A stretch of 64,000 bases of DNA from DALYJJ01 sp031969915 (GCA_031969915.1 DALYJJ010000007.1:13257-77256), one strand, 5' to 3'; positions 17,717 to 28,300 are shown, counted from the stretch's first letter. Notes: a model not told the origin generated them from the sequence alone. Made by a program: numbers and translations.

Positions 17717-18982
17717 CTATTCGGTGGTCTTCGTGGCCTGCTCGAACAGGAAGTTCAAGGTCTTCGCGGTGCGAATGCTCGAGGCGATCCGCCGCAGCGT
17801 TCCGTCTTTTTCCATCCGCATCCGGACGGCGGCCGCCGGCTGGCGCTCCTGTTTGGCCGCACGGTGCACCTCCCGGTCGACTTCGTCCTGGGTCGGGTCG
17901 ATCCCCTCGGTCAGCGCTACCTTGTCCAGCAGCAACGTGGCTTTCACGTCGCGCACGGCCTTGTCCCGTTGCGAGGACTTGACCTTCTCCCAATCCAGTT
18001 GCAGGTTGCGCACGTCCACGCCCGCCGCCTGGAACTGCCGAAGCTTCTGCTCCACCGCCAGTTCGATCTGGCGCTCCACGTAGGCTTCGGGGACCGGGAA
18101 GTCGTGGGTGTCCACCAGCGCATCCACCAGTTTCCCCTTCGCCGCCTCCTGCGCCTCGTGCTCGCGTTCGCGGAAGATCGCTTTGCGGATGTTCTCCCTG
18201 AGATCGGCCAGGTCTGCGAAATCGCCCAGGTCCTTGGCAAAGTCGTCGGTCAACTCCGGCAGCTCCTTGCGCCGCAGGCCTTTCAACTTCGCGTGAAAGC
18301 GCACCGTCTTGCCGGAAAGCCGCTCATGGCCGTAATCCTCCGGGTAGGTGGCGTCGAACTCCTTCTCCTCGCCGGGCGACACACCCAGGAGGTTCTCTTT
18401 GAAGGCCGCCAGGGTCTGCTCGCCGCCCAGGTCGAGCATGATCTCGTCCTGCTTGATGGGCTCACCCTCGACGCCCGCGATGCTCTCCAGGGAAACCACG
18501 GCGAAATCCCCCGCTTCGGCGGGACGCGGGTCGATGTTGATGTACTCCGCCTTCTGGTCGCGTAGTCCGTTCAAACGCTCCTCAACGTCGGCATCCGTCA
18601 CTTCGGGCTCTTTGTAAGGGACCGAGATCCCCCGGTATTGGCCCAGTTCCACCTGGGGCGCCACTTCGAATTCGGCCTTGAAGCGGAGCGGCTCGCCCTT
18701 ATGGAAGTGCACGTCTTTGATATTCGGCGAGCCGACCACGTTCAGGTGCTCGTCTTCGAAGTGCCGCTGGAGGGCCTTGGGCACCAGTTTCTCCAGCACC
18801 TCCTGGCGGATATCGCTGTCGAACCGCTGGCGGATCAGGCTCGCGGGTGCTTTGCCCGGGCGGAAGCCGGGAAGCTTCACCTTCTTACGGATTTCCTCGA
18901 CGACGCGCTCGGTCTCCTGGTCAATCTCCTGCACGGGCACCTCGACATCGAGGCCGTGACGGCATCCTTCAATCAGTGGCAT
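17717..18982 (-). CDS. tig: Trigger factor (ribosome-associated chaperone)
   Basis: 421 residues. The N-terminal ribosome-binding domain carries the signature segment LPGFRPGKAPASLIRQRF near residue 37. The central FKBP-like PPIase domain spans ~150-240, and the alpha-helical C-terminal substrate-binding domain follows. The protein is slightly shorter than E. coli Tig (432). It lies downstream of metK but is separated from it by an intrinsic terminator, so it has its own promoter. No clpP or clpX follows, unlike in many genomes. Confidence 0.94.
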   Translation of the reverse strand: MPLIEGCRHGLDVEVPVQEIDQETERVVEEIRKKVKLPGFRPGKAPASLIRQRFDSDIRQEVLEKLVPKALQRHFEDEHLNVVGSPNIKDVHFHKGEPLRFKAEFEVAPQVELGQYRGISVPYKEPEVTDADVEERLNGLRDQKAEYINIDPRPAEAGDFAVVSLESIAGVEGEPIKQDEIMLDLGGEQTLAAFKENLLGVSPGEEKEFDATYPEDYGHERLSGKTVRFHAKLKGLRRKELPELTDDFAKDLGDFADLADLRENIRKAIFREREHEAQEAAKGKLVDALVDTHDFPVPEAYVERQIELAVEQKLRQFQAAGVDVRNLQLDWEKVKSSQRDKAVRDVKATLLLDKVALTEGIDPTQDEVDREVHRAAKQERQPAAAVRMRMEKDGTLRRIASSIRTAKTLNFLFEQATKTTE

Positions 18983-19016
18983 GGTGGTAACTCGTTTTCA
19001 TTCTCGCACCGCTCAG

Positions 19017-19057
19017 AAAAAACCCGGCGCCGGGCTCTTCCGCCGGGCGCCGGGTTT
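19017..19057 (-). terminator. Intrinsic terminator of metK
   Basis: On the minus strand an 11-bp GC-rich stem (AACCCGGCGCC/GGCGCCGGGTT, 19021-19031 and 19046-19056) is followed by a run of Ts, about 40 bases after the metK stop. Confidence 0.88.
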
Positions 19058-19097
19058 CGACTGGCGTTTCGTTGCTCGCGCGATCCGCGATTGCCGG

Positions 19098-20267
19098 CTA
19101 GCCGCGCGCCGCGGCCGTGATCCGTGCGTCCTCGCGCAACGATTCGGCCTTGTCCGTCTTCTCCCACGCGAAGCTGTCTTCGGTCCGCCCGAAGTGCCCG
19201 AAAGCGGCCGTGGCGCGATAGATCGGGCGCCGAAGCTGCAGGTGCTGGATCATGCCCTTCGGCGTCAGCGGGAAGTGGGCGCGCACCAGTTCCACCATGC
19301 GCTCCTCGTCCACCACGCCCGTACCGAAGGTGTTCACATTGATGGACACCGGGCGCGCAACGCCGATCGCGTAGGCGAGCTGCACTTCGCAGCGTTTGGC
19401 GAACCCGGCGGCCACCAGGTTCTTCGCCACGTAGCGCGCCATGTAGGCGGCCGAGCGGTCGACCTTCGTCGGGTCCTTGCCGGAGAATGCCCCGCCCCCG
19501 TGACGGCCCATGCCGCCGTAGGTGTCGACGATGATCTTCCGGCCCGTGAGCCCCGTGTCGCCGTGCGGACCGCCGATCACGAAACGTCCCGTCGGGTTGA
19601 TGTGGTACTTCGTGTTGTCGTCCACCATGGCGCCCGGAATCACCGGGTCGATGATCGCCTCCCGCACCGACTTGCGGAGATCCTCGGTCGAGACCGAATC
19701 GTGGTGCTGCGTGGAGATCACCACCGCGTCCACGCGCGCCGGCTTGCCGTTCACGTACTCGACGCTCACCTGGCTCTTGCCGTCCGGACGCAGGAAGTTC
19801 ACTTCTCCGCTCCGCCGCGCGTCGCTCAGCCGCCGCACCAGCTTGTGCGCCAGAATAATCGGCAGCGGCATCAGCTCGGCGGTCTCGTCGCAGGCGTAAC
19901 CGAACATCAGGCCCTGGTCGCCCGCTCCGCCCGTGTCCACGCCCATCGCGATGTCGGGGGATTGCGCCTGGATGGTGTTCAGAACCCCGCACGTCTTCGC
20001 GTCGAAGCCGTAGGCGGCGTCCGTGTAGCCGATATCCGCGATCACCTTGCGGGCCAGCGTGGGCACGTCTACATAGGTCTTGGTCGTGATCTCACCGGCC
20101 ACTACGCAGATGCCCGTGGTGACCAGAACCTCGCACGCCACGCGGCCGGTCGGATCGTCGGCCAGGACCGCGTCCAGAACCGAGTCCGAAATCTGATCCG
20201 CCATTTTGTCGGGATGGCCTTCCGTGACCGATTCCGACGTGAAGATATGCCTGAGCCCTTCTGCCAC
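19098..20267 (-). CDS. metK: S-adenosylmethionine synthase
   Basis: 389 residues from a GTG at 20267, ten bases after an AGGAGG; this start gives the expected short leader before [19 protein letters not shown]. The ATP/Met-binding signatures are intact: [20 protein letters not shown] near residue 110 and a glycine-rich [20 protein letters not shown] near 255. It forms SAM from methionine and ATP in the cytoplasm. The frame extends to 20324 but the extra residues ([11 protein letters not shown]...) are not family-like. It is divergent from the S41 peptidase at 20469. Confidence 0.96.
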   Translation of the reverse strand: MAEGLRHIFTSESVTEGHPDKMADQISDSVLDAVLADDPTGRVACEVLVTTGICVVAGEITTKTYVDVPTLARKVIADIGYTDAAYGFDAKTCGVLNTIQAQSPDIAMGVDTGGAGDQGLMFGYACDETAELMPLPIILAHKLVRRLSDARRSGEVNFLRPDGKSQVSVEYVNGKPARVDAVVISTQHHDSVSTEDLRKSVREAIIDPVIPGAMVDDNTKYHINPTGRFVIGGPHGDTGLTGRKIIVDTYGGMGRHGGGAFSGKDPTKVDRSAAYMARYVAKNLVAAGFAKRCEVQLAYAIGVARPVSINVNTFGTGVVDEERMVELVRAHFPLTPKGMIQHLQLRRPIYRATAAFGHFGRTEDSFAWEKTDKAESLREDARITAAARG

Positions 20268-20468
20268 TTTCGATTTTCCTCCTAGACGCGAGAAATCCGC
20301 CTGCTCGACTCCTCTAGATGTCACCCAGCGTCCAGGGACAACCGGCGGGACCAGACGGGAACCTACAGAATCTCCAGTCTATCGGAGGTTGGCAAGGGCG
20401 TCAAACACCCCTGTTCCTGCGATGCCTAGGGCTTGAAACAGACCCGAATATCTCATTAACATTGCCGT
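20268..20468. promoter_or_regulatory. Divergent intergenic region; structured metK leader without a recognised riboswitch
   Basis: About 200 bases separate metK and the S41 peptidase. On the metK strand two pairings compete for overlapping bases: CTCC/GGAG (arms at 20372-20375 and 20384-20387) and AACCT/AGGTT (arms at 20360-20364 and 20386-20390). I do not see the conserved cores of SAM-I, SAM-II or SAH riboswitches. Confidence 0.3.
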
Positions 20469-21779
20469 ATGGTCCGAACCTTCTGCGCCGGCTTTGTAAT
20501 CTCAATTACGCTCCTCCTCGACAGCATGTCCGCCCAGGCCACCCTCAACATCGTTCGAGGCCGCGGTAAGGATATGCTTTCCACGGTCCGCAAGCACGTC
20601 GAGAACAACTACTTCGATCCCACCTATGGCGGTGTGGACATGAAGGCCGCGTTCGAGAAGGCCGAACGCCAAATGGCCGAAGCGCAGTCCGCCGGCCACA
20701 CCTTCGGCATCATCGCGCAGGCACTCACCACCCTCAACGACTCACATACCTTCTTCATCCCTCCCTCGCGGGCATCCACCGTGCGGTATGGCTGGCAGTT
20801 GGCTATGGTCGGCAACCGATGCTTCATCACCTCCGTCAAACCGGGGAGCGACGCCGAACAGCGGGGTCTGGCGCCGGGGGATGAAGTGCTCACCATGCAG
20901 GGCTTCCGGCCTGACCGCAACATCCTCTGGAAGATGAAGTACATGTATTACGTGCTGCAGCCTCAGGCCAGCCTGCGTTTCGAACTGCGCGCTCCAAACG
21001 GCGAGATGCGGCAGGTGGAGGCCGCAGCGTCAATCCGGCAGGGCAAAGCCGTGGTCGACCTTACCGGCCGTGAGGGAGACGATTACTACGAGATGCTGCG
21101 CGAAGCGCAGGCCGAAGGCAAGCTACGCGAGCATATCTACTACAACGTCGGGAAAGAGCTGATCATTTACAAAATGCCCACCTTTAGCGTCCAGACCGAG
21201 CTCATCGACCGGGTCATCGACAAAGTCCGCGAATACCCGAACCTGATCATCGATCTGCGCGGAAACCAGGGCGGAGCGGTCTCCACCCTCGAGCGCCTGG
21301 CCGGGTACCTGCTGCCGCGCGACACGGTTATTGCCGAACGCAAAGGACGCAAGGAAGAGAAGCCGATGAAGGCCGCCCGCGTGGGCAAGCCGTACGATGG
21401 TAAGCTCGCCATCCTGATTGACAGCGAGTCCGCTTCTGCCTCCGAACTGCTTGCCCGTGCCGTTCAGATCGAAGGCCGCGGGAGGGTTTATGGCGACCGC
21501 AGCGCCGGGTCCGTCCGCCAGAGCCGGCAGCACGAGGACAAGATGGGCGCCGACACGGTCTTCTATTACAGCGTCAGCGTCACCAACGCCGACATCTTCA
21601 TGAAGGACGGCAAGCCGCTCGAGCATATCGGCGTGCAGCCGGATGAACTCATCCTGCCTACACCCACCGACCTTGCGACACACCGCGATCCGGTGCTTGC
21701 CAAGGCTGCCGCCTCCTTCGGCATCAAGCTCTCGCCGGAGGACGCCGGTAAGATGTTTCCAGTGAAGTGGCGTAACTAG
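20469..21779 (+). CDS. Secreted S41 peptidase with PDZ domain
   Basis: 436 residues. A hydrophobic N-terminus (FCAGFVISITLLLDSMSAQA) acts as signal peptide, a helical segment ends in LTTLNDSHTFFIPP, a PDZ domain lies at ~100-170 (VKPGSDAEQRGLAPGDEVLT), and the S41 protease core contains LIIDLRGNQGGAV and the nucleophile region LIDSESASASELLARA. Later GDRSAGSVRQSR matches the GxxTxG-type segment of the family. It is unrelated in detail to the peptidase at 1156-2895. The propeller glycosidase follows after 9 bp. Confidence 0.88.
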   Translation: MVRTFCAGFVISITLLLDSMSAQATLNIVRGRGKDMLSTVRKHVENNYFDPTYGGVDMKAAFEKAERQMAEAQSAGHTFGIIAQALTTLNDSHTFFIPPSRASTVRYGWQLAMVGNRCFITSVKPGSDAEQRGLAPGDEVLTMQGFRPDRNILWKMKYMYYVLQPQASLRFELRAPNGEMRQVEAAASIRQGKAVVDLTGREGDDYYEMLREAQAEGKLREHIYYNVGKELIIYKMPTFSVQTELIDRVIDKVREYPNLIIDLRGNQGGAVSTLERLAGYLLPRDTVIAERKGRKEEKPMKAARVGKPYDGKLAILIDSESASASELLARAVQIEGRGRVYGDRSAGSVRQSRQHEDKMGADTVFYYSVSVTNADIFMKDGKPLEHIGVQPDELILPTPTDLATHRDPVLAKAAASFGIKLSPEDAGKMFPVKWRN

Positions 21780-21788
21780 CAGTGCGCG

Positions 21789-22835
21789 ATGGCACTCGTA
21801 CGCACCGTCGGACGCCGAGAAGTGCTCGCCGCACTCGCCTCCGCCGCAATCGCCGAGCGCGCGGGCGCTAACCCGATTCCAGACGCCCTCAAGACTCCTC
21901 ACAAGCTGGGCCGCTTCGTCATCCCACCGGGGCCAGCCGGAGAGTTTGACGCGAAGGGCGCCGACGTCCCTTTCGCTTTCCGCCACGAAGGCCGCTTCTG
22001 GATGACCTACGTCGGCTTCGACGGAACCGGTTACCAGACGGGCCTCGCTTCGTCCCCTGATCTTCTGGAGTGGAAGCGCGAGGGCATGATCCTCAAGCGC
22101 GACCCGTCGTCGGAGATTACGCGCTACAACGTGGCGCTCTCCTGGATCCTGCGCGAGAACGGCCTGTTCTCCCCCGGCAGGCTTCGCAAGGTCCAGGGCC
22201 GCTACGTCGGCGTGTATCACGCGTACCCCAAGCCCGGTTACGAGGTCGGACCGGCGGTCATCGGCTTGTGCTGGACGAAGAACCTGCGCGACTGGCAGTT
22301 GGACCGGCCATTCCTGCGCGCGGAAGACGGCGCGGAGTGGGAGCGCGGCGGCCTCTATAAGGCATGCCTGCTCGAGCACAATGGCTTGTACTACATGCTC
22401 TACAACGCCAAGAACCAAGCCAGGCGGTGGAAAGAACAGACGGGTGTGGTCATGTCGAAGGACCTCAAGCAATGGCAACGGTTTGAGGGAAACCCGATCC
22501 TGCGAAACGGCGGTCCCGGAGCGCCCGACGAGATCTTCGCCAGCGATCCCTGTGTGTTGCGGCACCGCAACCAATGGCTGATCTTCTACTTCGGTCTGGA
22601 CACGAGGGGCGTCGCCCGGGATCTGCTGGCGGTCTCGCCGGATCTGAAGAGCACGGAGAAGTGCGACGCGCCGCTGATCGACGTCGGCGCTCCGGGCTCA
22701 ATCGATTCGCAGTACGCCCATAAGCCCTCGATGATCGCGCACCGCGGACGCCTCTACCACTTCTATTGTGCGGTCTCGAAAGATCAGGGCCGCGGCATCT
22801 CGGTCGCGTGTTCGCACCCTTTCCGCGGCAGTTAG
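21789..22835 (+). CDS. Five-bladed beta-propeller glycosidase-like protein
   Basis: 348 residues with a Tat-like or weak secretory N-terminus (VGRRREVL-type: GRREVLAALASAAIAERAGA). Repeated blade motifs typical of GH32/43/62/68/117/130-type propellers are seen: FRHEGRFWMTYVGFDG, GLASSPDLLEWKREG, VGVYHAYPKPGYE, SKDLKQWQRFEGNPIL and SDPCVLRHRNQWLIFYFG. Catalytic residues cannot be assigned with certainty. Predicted to bind or cleave plant-type glycans, consistent with the arabinosidases at 31-36 kb. It lies 9 bp downstream of the S41 peptidase. Confidence 0.7.
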   Translation: MALVRTVGRREVLAALASAAIAERAGANPIPDALKTPHKLGRFVIPPGPAGEFDAKGADVPFAFRHEGRFWMTYVGFDGTGYQTGLASSPDLLEWKREGMILKRDPSSEITRYNVALSWILRENGLFSPGRLRKVQGRYVGVYHAYPKPGYEVGPAVIGLCWTKNLRDWQLDRPFLRAEDGAEWERGGLYKACLLEHNGLYYMLYNAKNQARRWKEQTGVVMSKDLKQWQRFEGNPILRNGGPGAPDEIFASDPCVLRHRNQWLIFYFGLDTRGVARDLLAVSPDLKSTEKCDAPLIDVGAPGSIDSQYAHKPSMIAHRGRLYHFYCAVSKDQGRGISVACSHPFRGS

Positions 22836-22891
22836 CTCCGGCGAGCCGACCGGCGCGCGCTCCGGGCCCGCGTATCGCCGATAATCGAAGG

Positions 22892-23692
22892 ATGCGCCTC
22901 TGGGGGATGTTCGGTCTGGCAGTGGGTGTGCTCGCCGCGCAGCACGTCGATCAGGACCCGAGAGACGCTAAGAAGACGCATCCGGCGATCGGGAACCGCG
23001 AAGCCGTCGCCGCGGGTAAGAAGTTGTACGCGCGGTCGTGCGCGGGGTGTCACGGTCCGGATGGGACCGGCGCTCGCGGGCCGAACCTGGTGCGCCGCTC
23101 GAACTGGCATCCGCTGGACAACGACGGCATCTTCAAAGTGATTCGCCACGGCGTTCCAGGAGCGGACATGCCGCCCACCAAGCTATCCGACGACGAGACG
23201 TGGGCCCTGGTGGCGTTTGTGCATTCCATGACCGCACCCGCGGTGAGCGTGGGTGCACCCGGAGATCCGGTTGCCGGCGAGGCCTTGTTCTGGGGTGAGA
23301 AGACCGGTTGCTCCGCCTGTCACTCCATCGCCGGGCGGGGCGGCCGCATGGGGCCGGACCTCACCGGTATCGGCGGGCGGCAGCCCCTGGCGCTGCTGCG
23401 GGAGTCGATTGTCGATCCGTCCAAGGACCCTCCGTGGGGGAACGAGGGCGTGACCGTGACCCTGCGCGACGGGCGCACGGTCGAAGGTGTGGCCCGGAAC
23501 CGGAACAACTATTCGCTGCAGGTTTTGGATCGCGGCGGCGCCCTGCATCTGATTGGGATGCGGGACGTGGCGGAGTTGGAGATCGCTGAGAAATCGCCGA
23601 TGCCGGCGGACTACGGGAAGCGTCTGTCCAGGAAGGAACTCGAGGATCTGATCGCTTACCTGGCCCGGCTGGCGGTGCGGGAGTCTCAATGA
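22892..23692 (+). CDS. Diheme cytochrome c with Pirellula/Verrucomicrobium-type heme-binding domain
   Basis: 266 residues starting at an ATG preceded by GAAGG; residues 1-16 are a signal peptide. Two heme-c motifs are visible, CAGCH near residue 51 and CSACH near 139. The second half (GRMGPDLTGIGGR, RESIVDPSKDPPWGN, EKSPMPADYGKRLS, then DLIAYL) matches the putative heme-binding domain family known from Planctomycetes, Verrucomicrobia and Acidobacteria. Its stop overlaps the start of the PQQ dehydrogenase by 4 bases, so it is the likely electron acceptor of that enzyme. Confidence 0.85.
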   Translation: MRLWGMFGLAVGVLAAQHVDQDPRDAKKTHPAIGNREAVAAGKKLYARSCAGCHGPDGTGARGPNLVRRSNWHPLDNDGIFKVIRHGVPGADMPPTKLSDDETWALVAFVHSMTAPAVSVGAPGDPVAGEALFWGEKTGCSACHSIAGRGGRMGPDLTGIGGRQPLALLRESIVDPSKDPPWGNEGVTVTLRDGRTVEGVARNRNNYSLQVLDRGGALHLIGMRDVAELEIAEKSPMPADYGKRLSRKELEDLIAYLARLAVRESQ

Positions 23693-25266
23693 TTCGGCTT
23701 TTTGTACTGATGGCGGCCTGGAGTGCCTGTGCCGCGGCGCAGGTGGCGGGGGCGGGCGCCGATTGGCTCACGTACGCGGGCAACTACCAGGGCTGGCGCT
23801 TCAGTTCCCTGCGCCAGGTGACTCCCGAGAACGCCGGCCACATGGTCTCCCAATGGACGTATCGCGTGCCCAACGCGGCGGGGCTGCGGACTTCTCCGAT
23901 CGTCGCCCGAGGTGTTCTCTACGCGACAGACACCAATGCCATCTATGCACTGGATGCGAAGACGGGGCGGCTGATCTGGCGCTACGTGGACACCAAGGCG
24001 ACGCGCAAAGGAGTGAATCGCGGAGCCGCCATCTGGGAGGAGCGGGTCTATTTCACCACCGCGGACAACCGCCTGGTGGCGCTCGACCGGCAGACCGGCG
24101 CGCTGATCTTCAGCCGGCAGTTCGCCGACCCGGAGAAAGGGATTACCTCGACCTCCGCGCCCGTCATCGCCGAGGGTAAGGTGATCGTCGGCAGCGCGGG
24201 CGGGGACACAGGCATGCGCGGCTTTGTCGCGGCGCTCTCGGCCAGGACGGGAGAGGAATTGTGGCGCACCTTCACCGTGCCCGCCAAAGGGGAACCGGGC
24301 GCGGAGACCTGGGGCGATCTGATTGAGTGGGGCGGCGGGGCGACGTGGCTCAGCGGGACCTACGATCCGGAGACGAAGACGCTCTATTGGACAACCGGGA
24401 ATCCGTGGCCCGACTTCACGGGCACGTCCCGCCAGGGGGACAACCTCTATACATGCTCACTGCTGGCGCTCGATCTCGAGACCGGCGCGCGCAAATGGCA
24501 TTTCCAATTCACACCGCACGACACACACGATTGGGACGCGCAGAGTTGGCCGGTGCTGCTGGAAGCCGTGGTGAAGGGCGAGCGGCGGAAGGTGGTGGTG
24601 CACGCCAATCGCAACGGCTTCTACTATGTGCTGGACCGAGCCACGGGCGAGTTCCTGCATGCCACAAAGCTGGTGGACAAGCTGACGTGGGCCGAGGGGG
24701 TGGACGCGAAAGGCCGGCCGATTGAAATCCCCGGCATGGACCCGACGCCCGAGGGCGTGATGGTGTGTCCCAGCGTCAAGGGCGCGACCAACTGGATGGG
24801 CCAGAGCTACCACCCGGGGACCGGTCTGCTGTACGTCCTCACGCTGGAGCAGTGCGGGCTGTTTTCCAGTTCGCAGCAGGAGCCCGTGCCGATGAAGAAC
24901 TTTCAGGGCGGCGGCGCAACGCAGGTGGGCGGGCAGTTCATCCTCCGGGCGCTCGAGCCGGCCACGGGGCGCCGTGTGTGGGAGTATCCGATGACCGGCG
25001 ATACGAACAGTTGGACGGGTGTGGTTTCGACGGCGGGCGGGGTGGTGTTCAGCGGCGACGACGACGGGCACCTGGTGGCGTTGGACGCGAGCACGGGCCG
25101 GCACCTTTGGCACTACAACCTGGGTGAACCACTTTCGGCGTCGCCGGTGAGCTTCGCGGTGGACGGCAAACAGTACGTCGCGATCGCCTCGGCGACGGCG
25201 ATCCACGCCTTCGCGCTGTTCGAGCCGATCACCCCGGTGCAACTCCCCAAGACGAAGAAACGGTGA
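23689..25266 (+). CDS. PQQ-dependent dehydrogenase (alcohol dehydrogenase type)
   Basis: 525-residue exported quinoprotein dehydrogenase with an eight-bladed propeller. The signal peptide ends near residue 18; WLTYAGNYQGWRFSSLRQVT is the classic first blade. GGGATWLSGTYDPETKTLYW and TPHDTHDWDAQSWP are core motifs of the methanol/ethanol dehydrogenase family, the latter near the predicted catalytic Asp. It should oxidise an alcohol or sugar in the periplasm and pass electrons to the overlapping diheme cytochrome. I did not find the vicinal Cys-Cys disulfide of MxaF-type enzymes, so the substrate class is open. Confidence 0.85.
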   Translation: MIRLFVLMAAWSACAAAQVAGAGADWLTYAGNYQGWRFSSLRQVTPENAGHMVSQWTYRVPNAAGLRTSPIVARGVLYATDTNAIYALDAKTGRLIWRYVDTKATRKGVNRGAAIWEERVYFTTADNRLVALDRQTGALIFSRQFADPEKGITSTSAPVIAEGKVIVGSAGGDTGMRGFVAALSARTGEELWRTFTVPAKGEPGAETWGDLIEWGGGATWLSGTYDPETKTLYWTTGNPWPDFTGTSRQGDNLYTCSLLALDLETGARKWHFQFTPHDTHDWDAQSWPVLLEAVVKGERRKVVVHANRNGFYYVLDRATGEFLHATKLVDKLTWAEGVDAKGRPIEIPGMDPTPEGVMVCPSVKGATNWMGQSYHPGTGLLYVLTLEQCGLFSSSQQEPVPMKNFQGGGATQVGGQFILRALEPATGRRVWEYPMTGDTNSWTGVVSTAGGVVFSGDDDGHLVALDASTGRHLWHYNLGEPLSASPVSFAVDGKQYVAIASATAIHAFALFEPITPVQLPKTKKR

Positions 25267-25288
25267 AGACGGGTTCGCGGAGTCGTCA

Positions 25289-25332
25289 TCGGTTGTGAAC
25301 TCTCGGTTGTTACACTAGACAGTATCAACCGA
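25289..25332 (+). promoter_or_regulatory. Repeated octamer in the upstream region of the first TonB-dependent receptor
   Basis: TCGGTTGT occurs twice with a 14-bp period (25289-25296, 25303-25310), and its inverted form CAACCGA ends at the first base of the receptor start codon (25326-25332). No Shine-Dalgarno sequence precedes this ATG. A regulator-binding or leader-structure role is possible. Confidence 0.35.
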
Positions 25333-28300
25333 TGAACAATCGAACTATTGCTTCACTCGCTTTGTCGTTGTGTGTCCTTACTCTGCCCGCCGCCGGGCAA
25401 TCCCTGGCGGGACTCGGCGCGGTCAGCGGTACGGTCATCGACGCAACCAACGCACCCGTACCCGGGGCCCGCGTTGCCGTAACAAACCCCAACACCGGCC
25501 TCCTTCGCCGTCTGGTCACAAACGATTCCGGCTATTTCATCGCCCCTTCGCTCCAGCCGGGACCCGGCTATGAGGTGAAGATCGAAAAAGAGGGCTTCGC
25601 GACTTATGAGGCGAAGTCGGTGGTGTTGCAGGTGGGCCAGAACGTCGCTTTGAACGTGCAACTGACCGTGGCTCAGCAGGCGCAGACGGTCACCGTGGAA
25701 GAGAGCACACCGATTGTCGAGTCCGCCAAAACCGGCGTTTCGCAAGTGGTGAACAGCTCGCAGATACTGAACCTGCCGATCAACGGCCGGCGCGTGGACA
25801 GCTTCGTGCTGCTCTCGCCCGGGGTCACGGCGGACGGCACCTTCGGCCTGCTGAGCTTTCGCGGCATGCCCGGCGGCAACGCATTCCTGCAGGACGGCAA
25901 CGACACCACGAATCAGTTCTACAACGAGAACGCGGGCCGCACGCGCATCAGCTCCAACATCAGCCAGGACTCCGTGCAGGAGTTCCAGGTGCTCTCCTCG
26001 GGCTACAGCGCGGAGTTCGGCCGTGCCGTGGGCGGCGTGGTGAACACCGTCACCAAGAGCGGCACCAATGGCGTGCACGGCACCGGCTACTGGTTCTTCC
26101 GCAACCAGGACTTCAACGCCCGCGACCGCTATGCGTCGATCAATCCGCAGGAGTCGCGGCACCAGGGGGGCGGCAGCATCGGCGGCCCGATTAAGAAGGA
26201 CAAGCTGTTCTACTTCGGGAATTTCGAAGTGACGCGGCGCGACTTCCCCGTGATCAGTTCGATCCTCAATCCGCAGTTCTTCAACGCCGGGGGCACGTTC
26301 ATCGGGACGTGCGGTTCGCCGGCGACCCCGCAGCAGTGCGAGAACGCGGTGAACTACTTCCGCCGCTTCTTCGGCACCGTGGATCGCAACGTCTCGCAGA
26401 ACCTGGGATTCCTGAAGCTGGACTGGCGTCCCACGGACCGGCAGTCGATCAGCGCGAGTTTCAACCTGTTGAACTGGGAGTCGCCGAACGGCATTCAGAC
26501 CGCGGCCGCTCTGACCAACGCGGGCGCGATCGGCAATAACGGTCTGTCGACGGTCCGTACCCGGTGGGCGAAGCTCTCCCACACCGCGGTGGCGAGCTCG
26601 ACCGTGGTCAACGAGTTCCGTTTCGGCTGGTTCAAGGACCGGTTGGCGGATGAGCCGAATTACACGCTCGCGCCTCCGGGCGTTCGCTCCGCCGTCACCG
26701 TGCAGGGCCAGGCCAACCTCGGCGTGCCCAATTACCTGCCGCGCGTGCAGCCGACCGAGGACCGGTACCAGTTCGTCGACAACCTCTCCATGACCGTCGG
26801 CCGGCACCAGTTCAAGTTCGGCGCCGACATCGCCCACACACGCGATGTCGAAGATGCGCTCTTCAATGGCGTGGGTTCGTTCACCTACGGAACGATCACC
26901 AACTTCGCTCTGGACCTGACGAACCTGGACGGCGGCAAGCGGTGGCAGAACTTCAGCCAGGCCTTCGGCCCGTTCCAGACCTCGGTCTTCACCCGCGATT
27001 TCAACTTCTATTTCCAGGACCAGTGGCGCCTGACGAACAAGCTCACGTTCAACTACGGCGTGCGGTACGAGTACGCGCAGTTCGCGCAGCCCACGGTCTC
27101 CAACCCCGATTACCCGCAAACCGGCCAGATCAACCAGCCGGGCCGTAACTTCGCGCCCCGCCTGGGCCTGGCTTTCAGCCTGAACGACAAGACCGTGATT
27201 CGCGCCGGCTACGGCCTCTTCTATGCGCGATTCCCCTCGGCGACGATCGCGCGCCTGCACCAGCTAAACGGCCGCGTTCAGCGGGCGCTGACACTCCAGG
27301 GCAACGTCGCGGCTGACCTCGCCGTCGGCCCCACCTTCCCGAACCGGTTGGCCAACCTGGATCGCAATCCTCCCGCCGGAACGGTGGCCATCACCTTCGC
27401 CGATCCCGATCTGGCATCGCCCTACACCCAGCAAGGCGACATCGCGATTGAACGCGAGATCACCCGGAACATGGGCATCACCGTTTCGTACCTGTGGAAC
27501 CGCGGGTTCCGGGGGATCACCCGGCGCGACCTGAACATCGGCGCTGCTACGGGCAGCTTCACCTACCGGATCCTGGATGCGGCCGGCAATCAGACCGGTA
27601 CCTTCACCACGCCGACCTATCTCACCGCCAATCGCGTCGACCCGCGCTATCAACGCGTGAATCTCGTGGACAACGGCGGACGCCTATGGTACGACGGCCT
27701 GGCCGTGCAGTTCCGCCGCCGGGCTGCCAAGTGGCTGGAAGGCACGCTCTCCTACACGTGGTCGCACGCCCGCGATTTGAACACCGGCGGCGGTAACAAC
27801 AACGTGTTTCTCACCGACCCTCCGGGCACGCTGGTGAACGGCGACTATAATCGCGAAAAGGGCACATCCACCCTCGACCAACGGCACCGGGCCGTGGTCA
27901 CGGCGCTGCTCTCACCGCCGAAGAAGGACTTCGGGAGCGGCTTCGCCAACCGGATTCTGAACGGTTGGCAGATCGCGGTCCTGAGCACCTTCGCTTCCGC
28001 TCAGTACACGACGCCGACCGTGCTGGTCTCCGGCGCGCAGTTCCCGGGAATGGCGTTCAACAACACGCTGAACGGGTTCGGGGGCAGCTCCCAGGTTCCC
28101 TTCCTGTCGCGCCAGTCGATTCCGATCGACGCCATTAACCGCTGGGATACACGCTTGACCAAATCCGTGGAGATCAAAGAGCGTGTCCAGGTGATGTTCA
28201 ACTTCGAAGTGTTCAACACCTTTAACCGGGTGAGCAACACCGTGGTCAATAGCCAGGCGTTCCAGGCCATCTCCGGCGTGATCCGCCCGGTGGCCGGAGT

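Noticed and set aside
20268..20468. SAM riboswitch of a known class upstream of metK
   Set aside because: The conserved cores I know for SAM-I, SAM-II and SAH elements are not present.
25353..27260. 635-residue antisense frame opposite the first TonB-dependent receptor
   Set aside because: No signature, highly charged repetitive composition, and the sense frame is a complete receptor.
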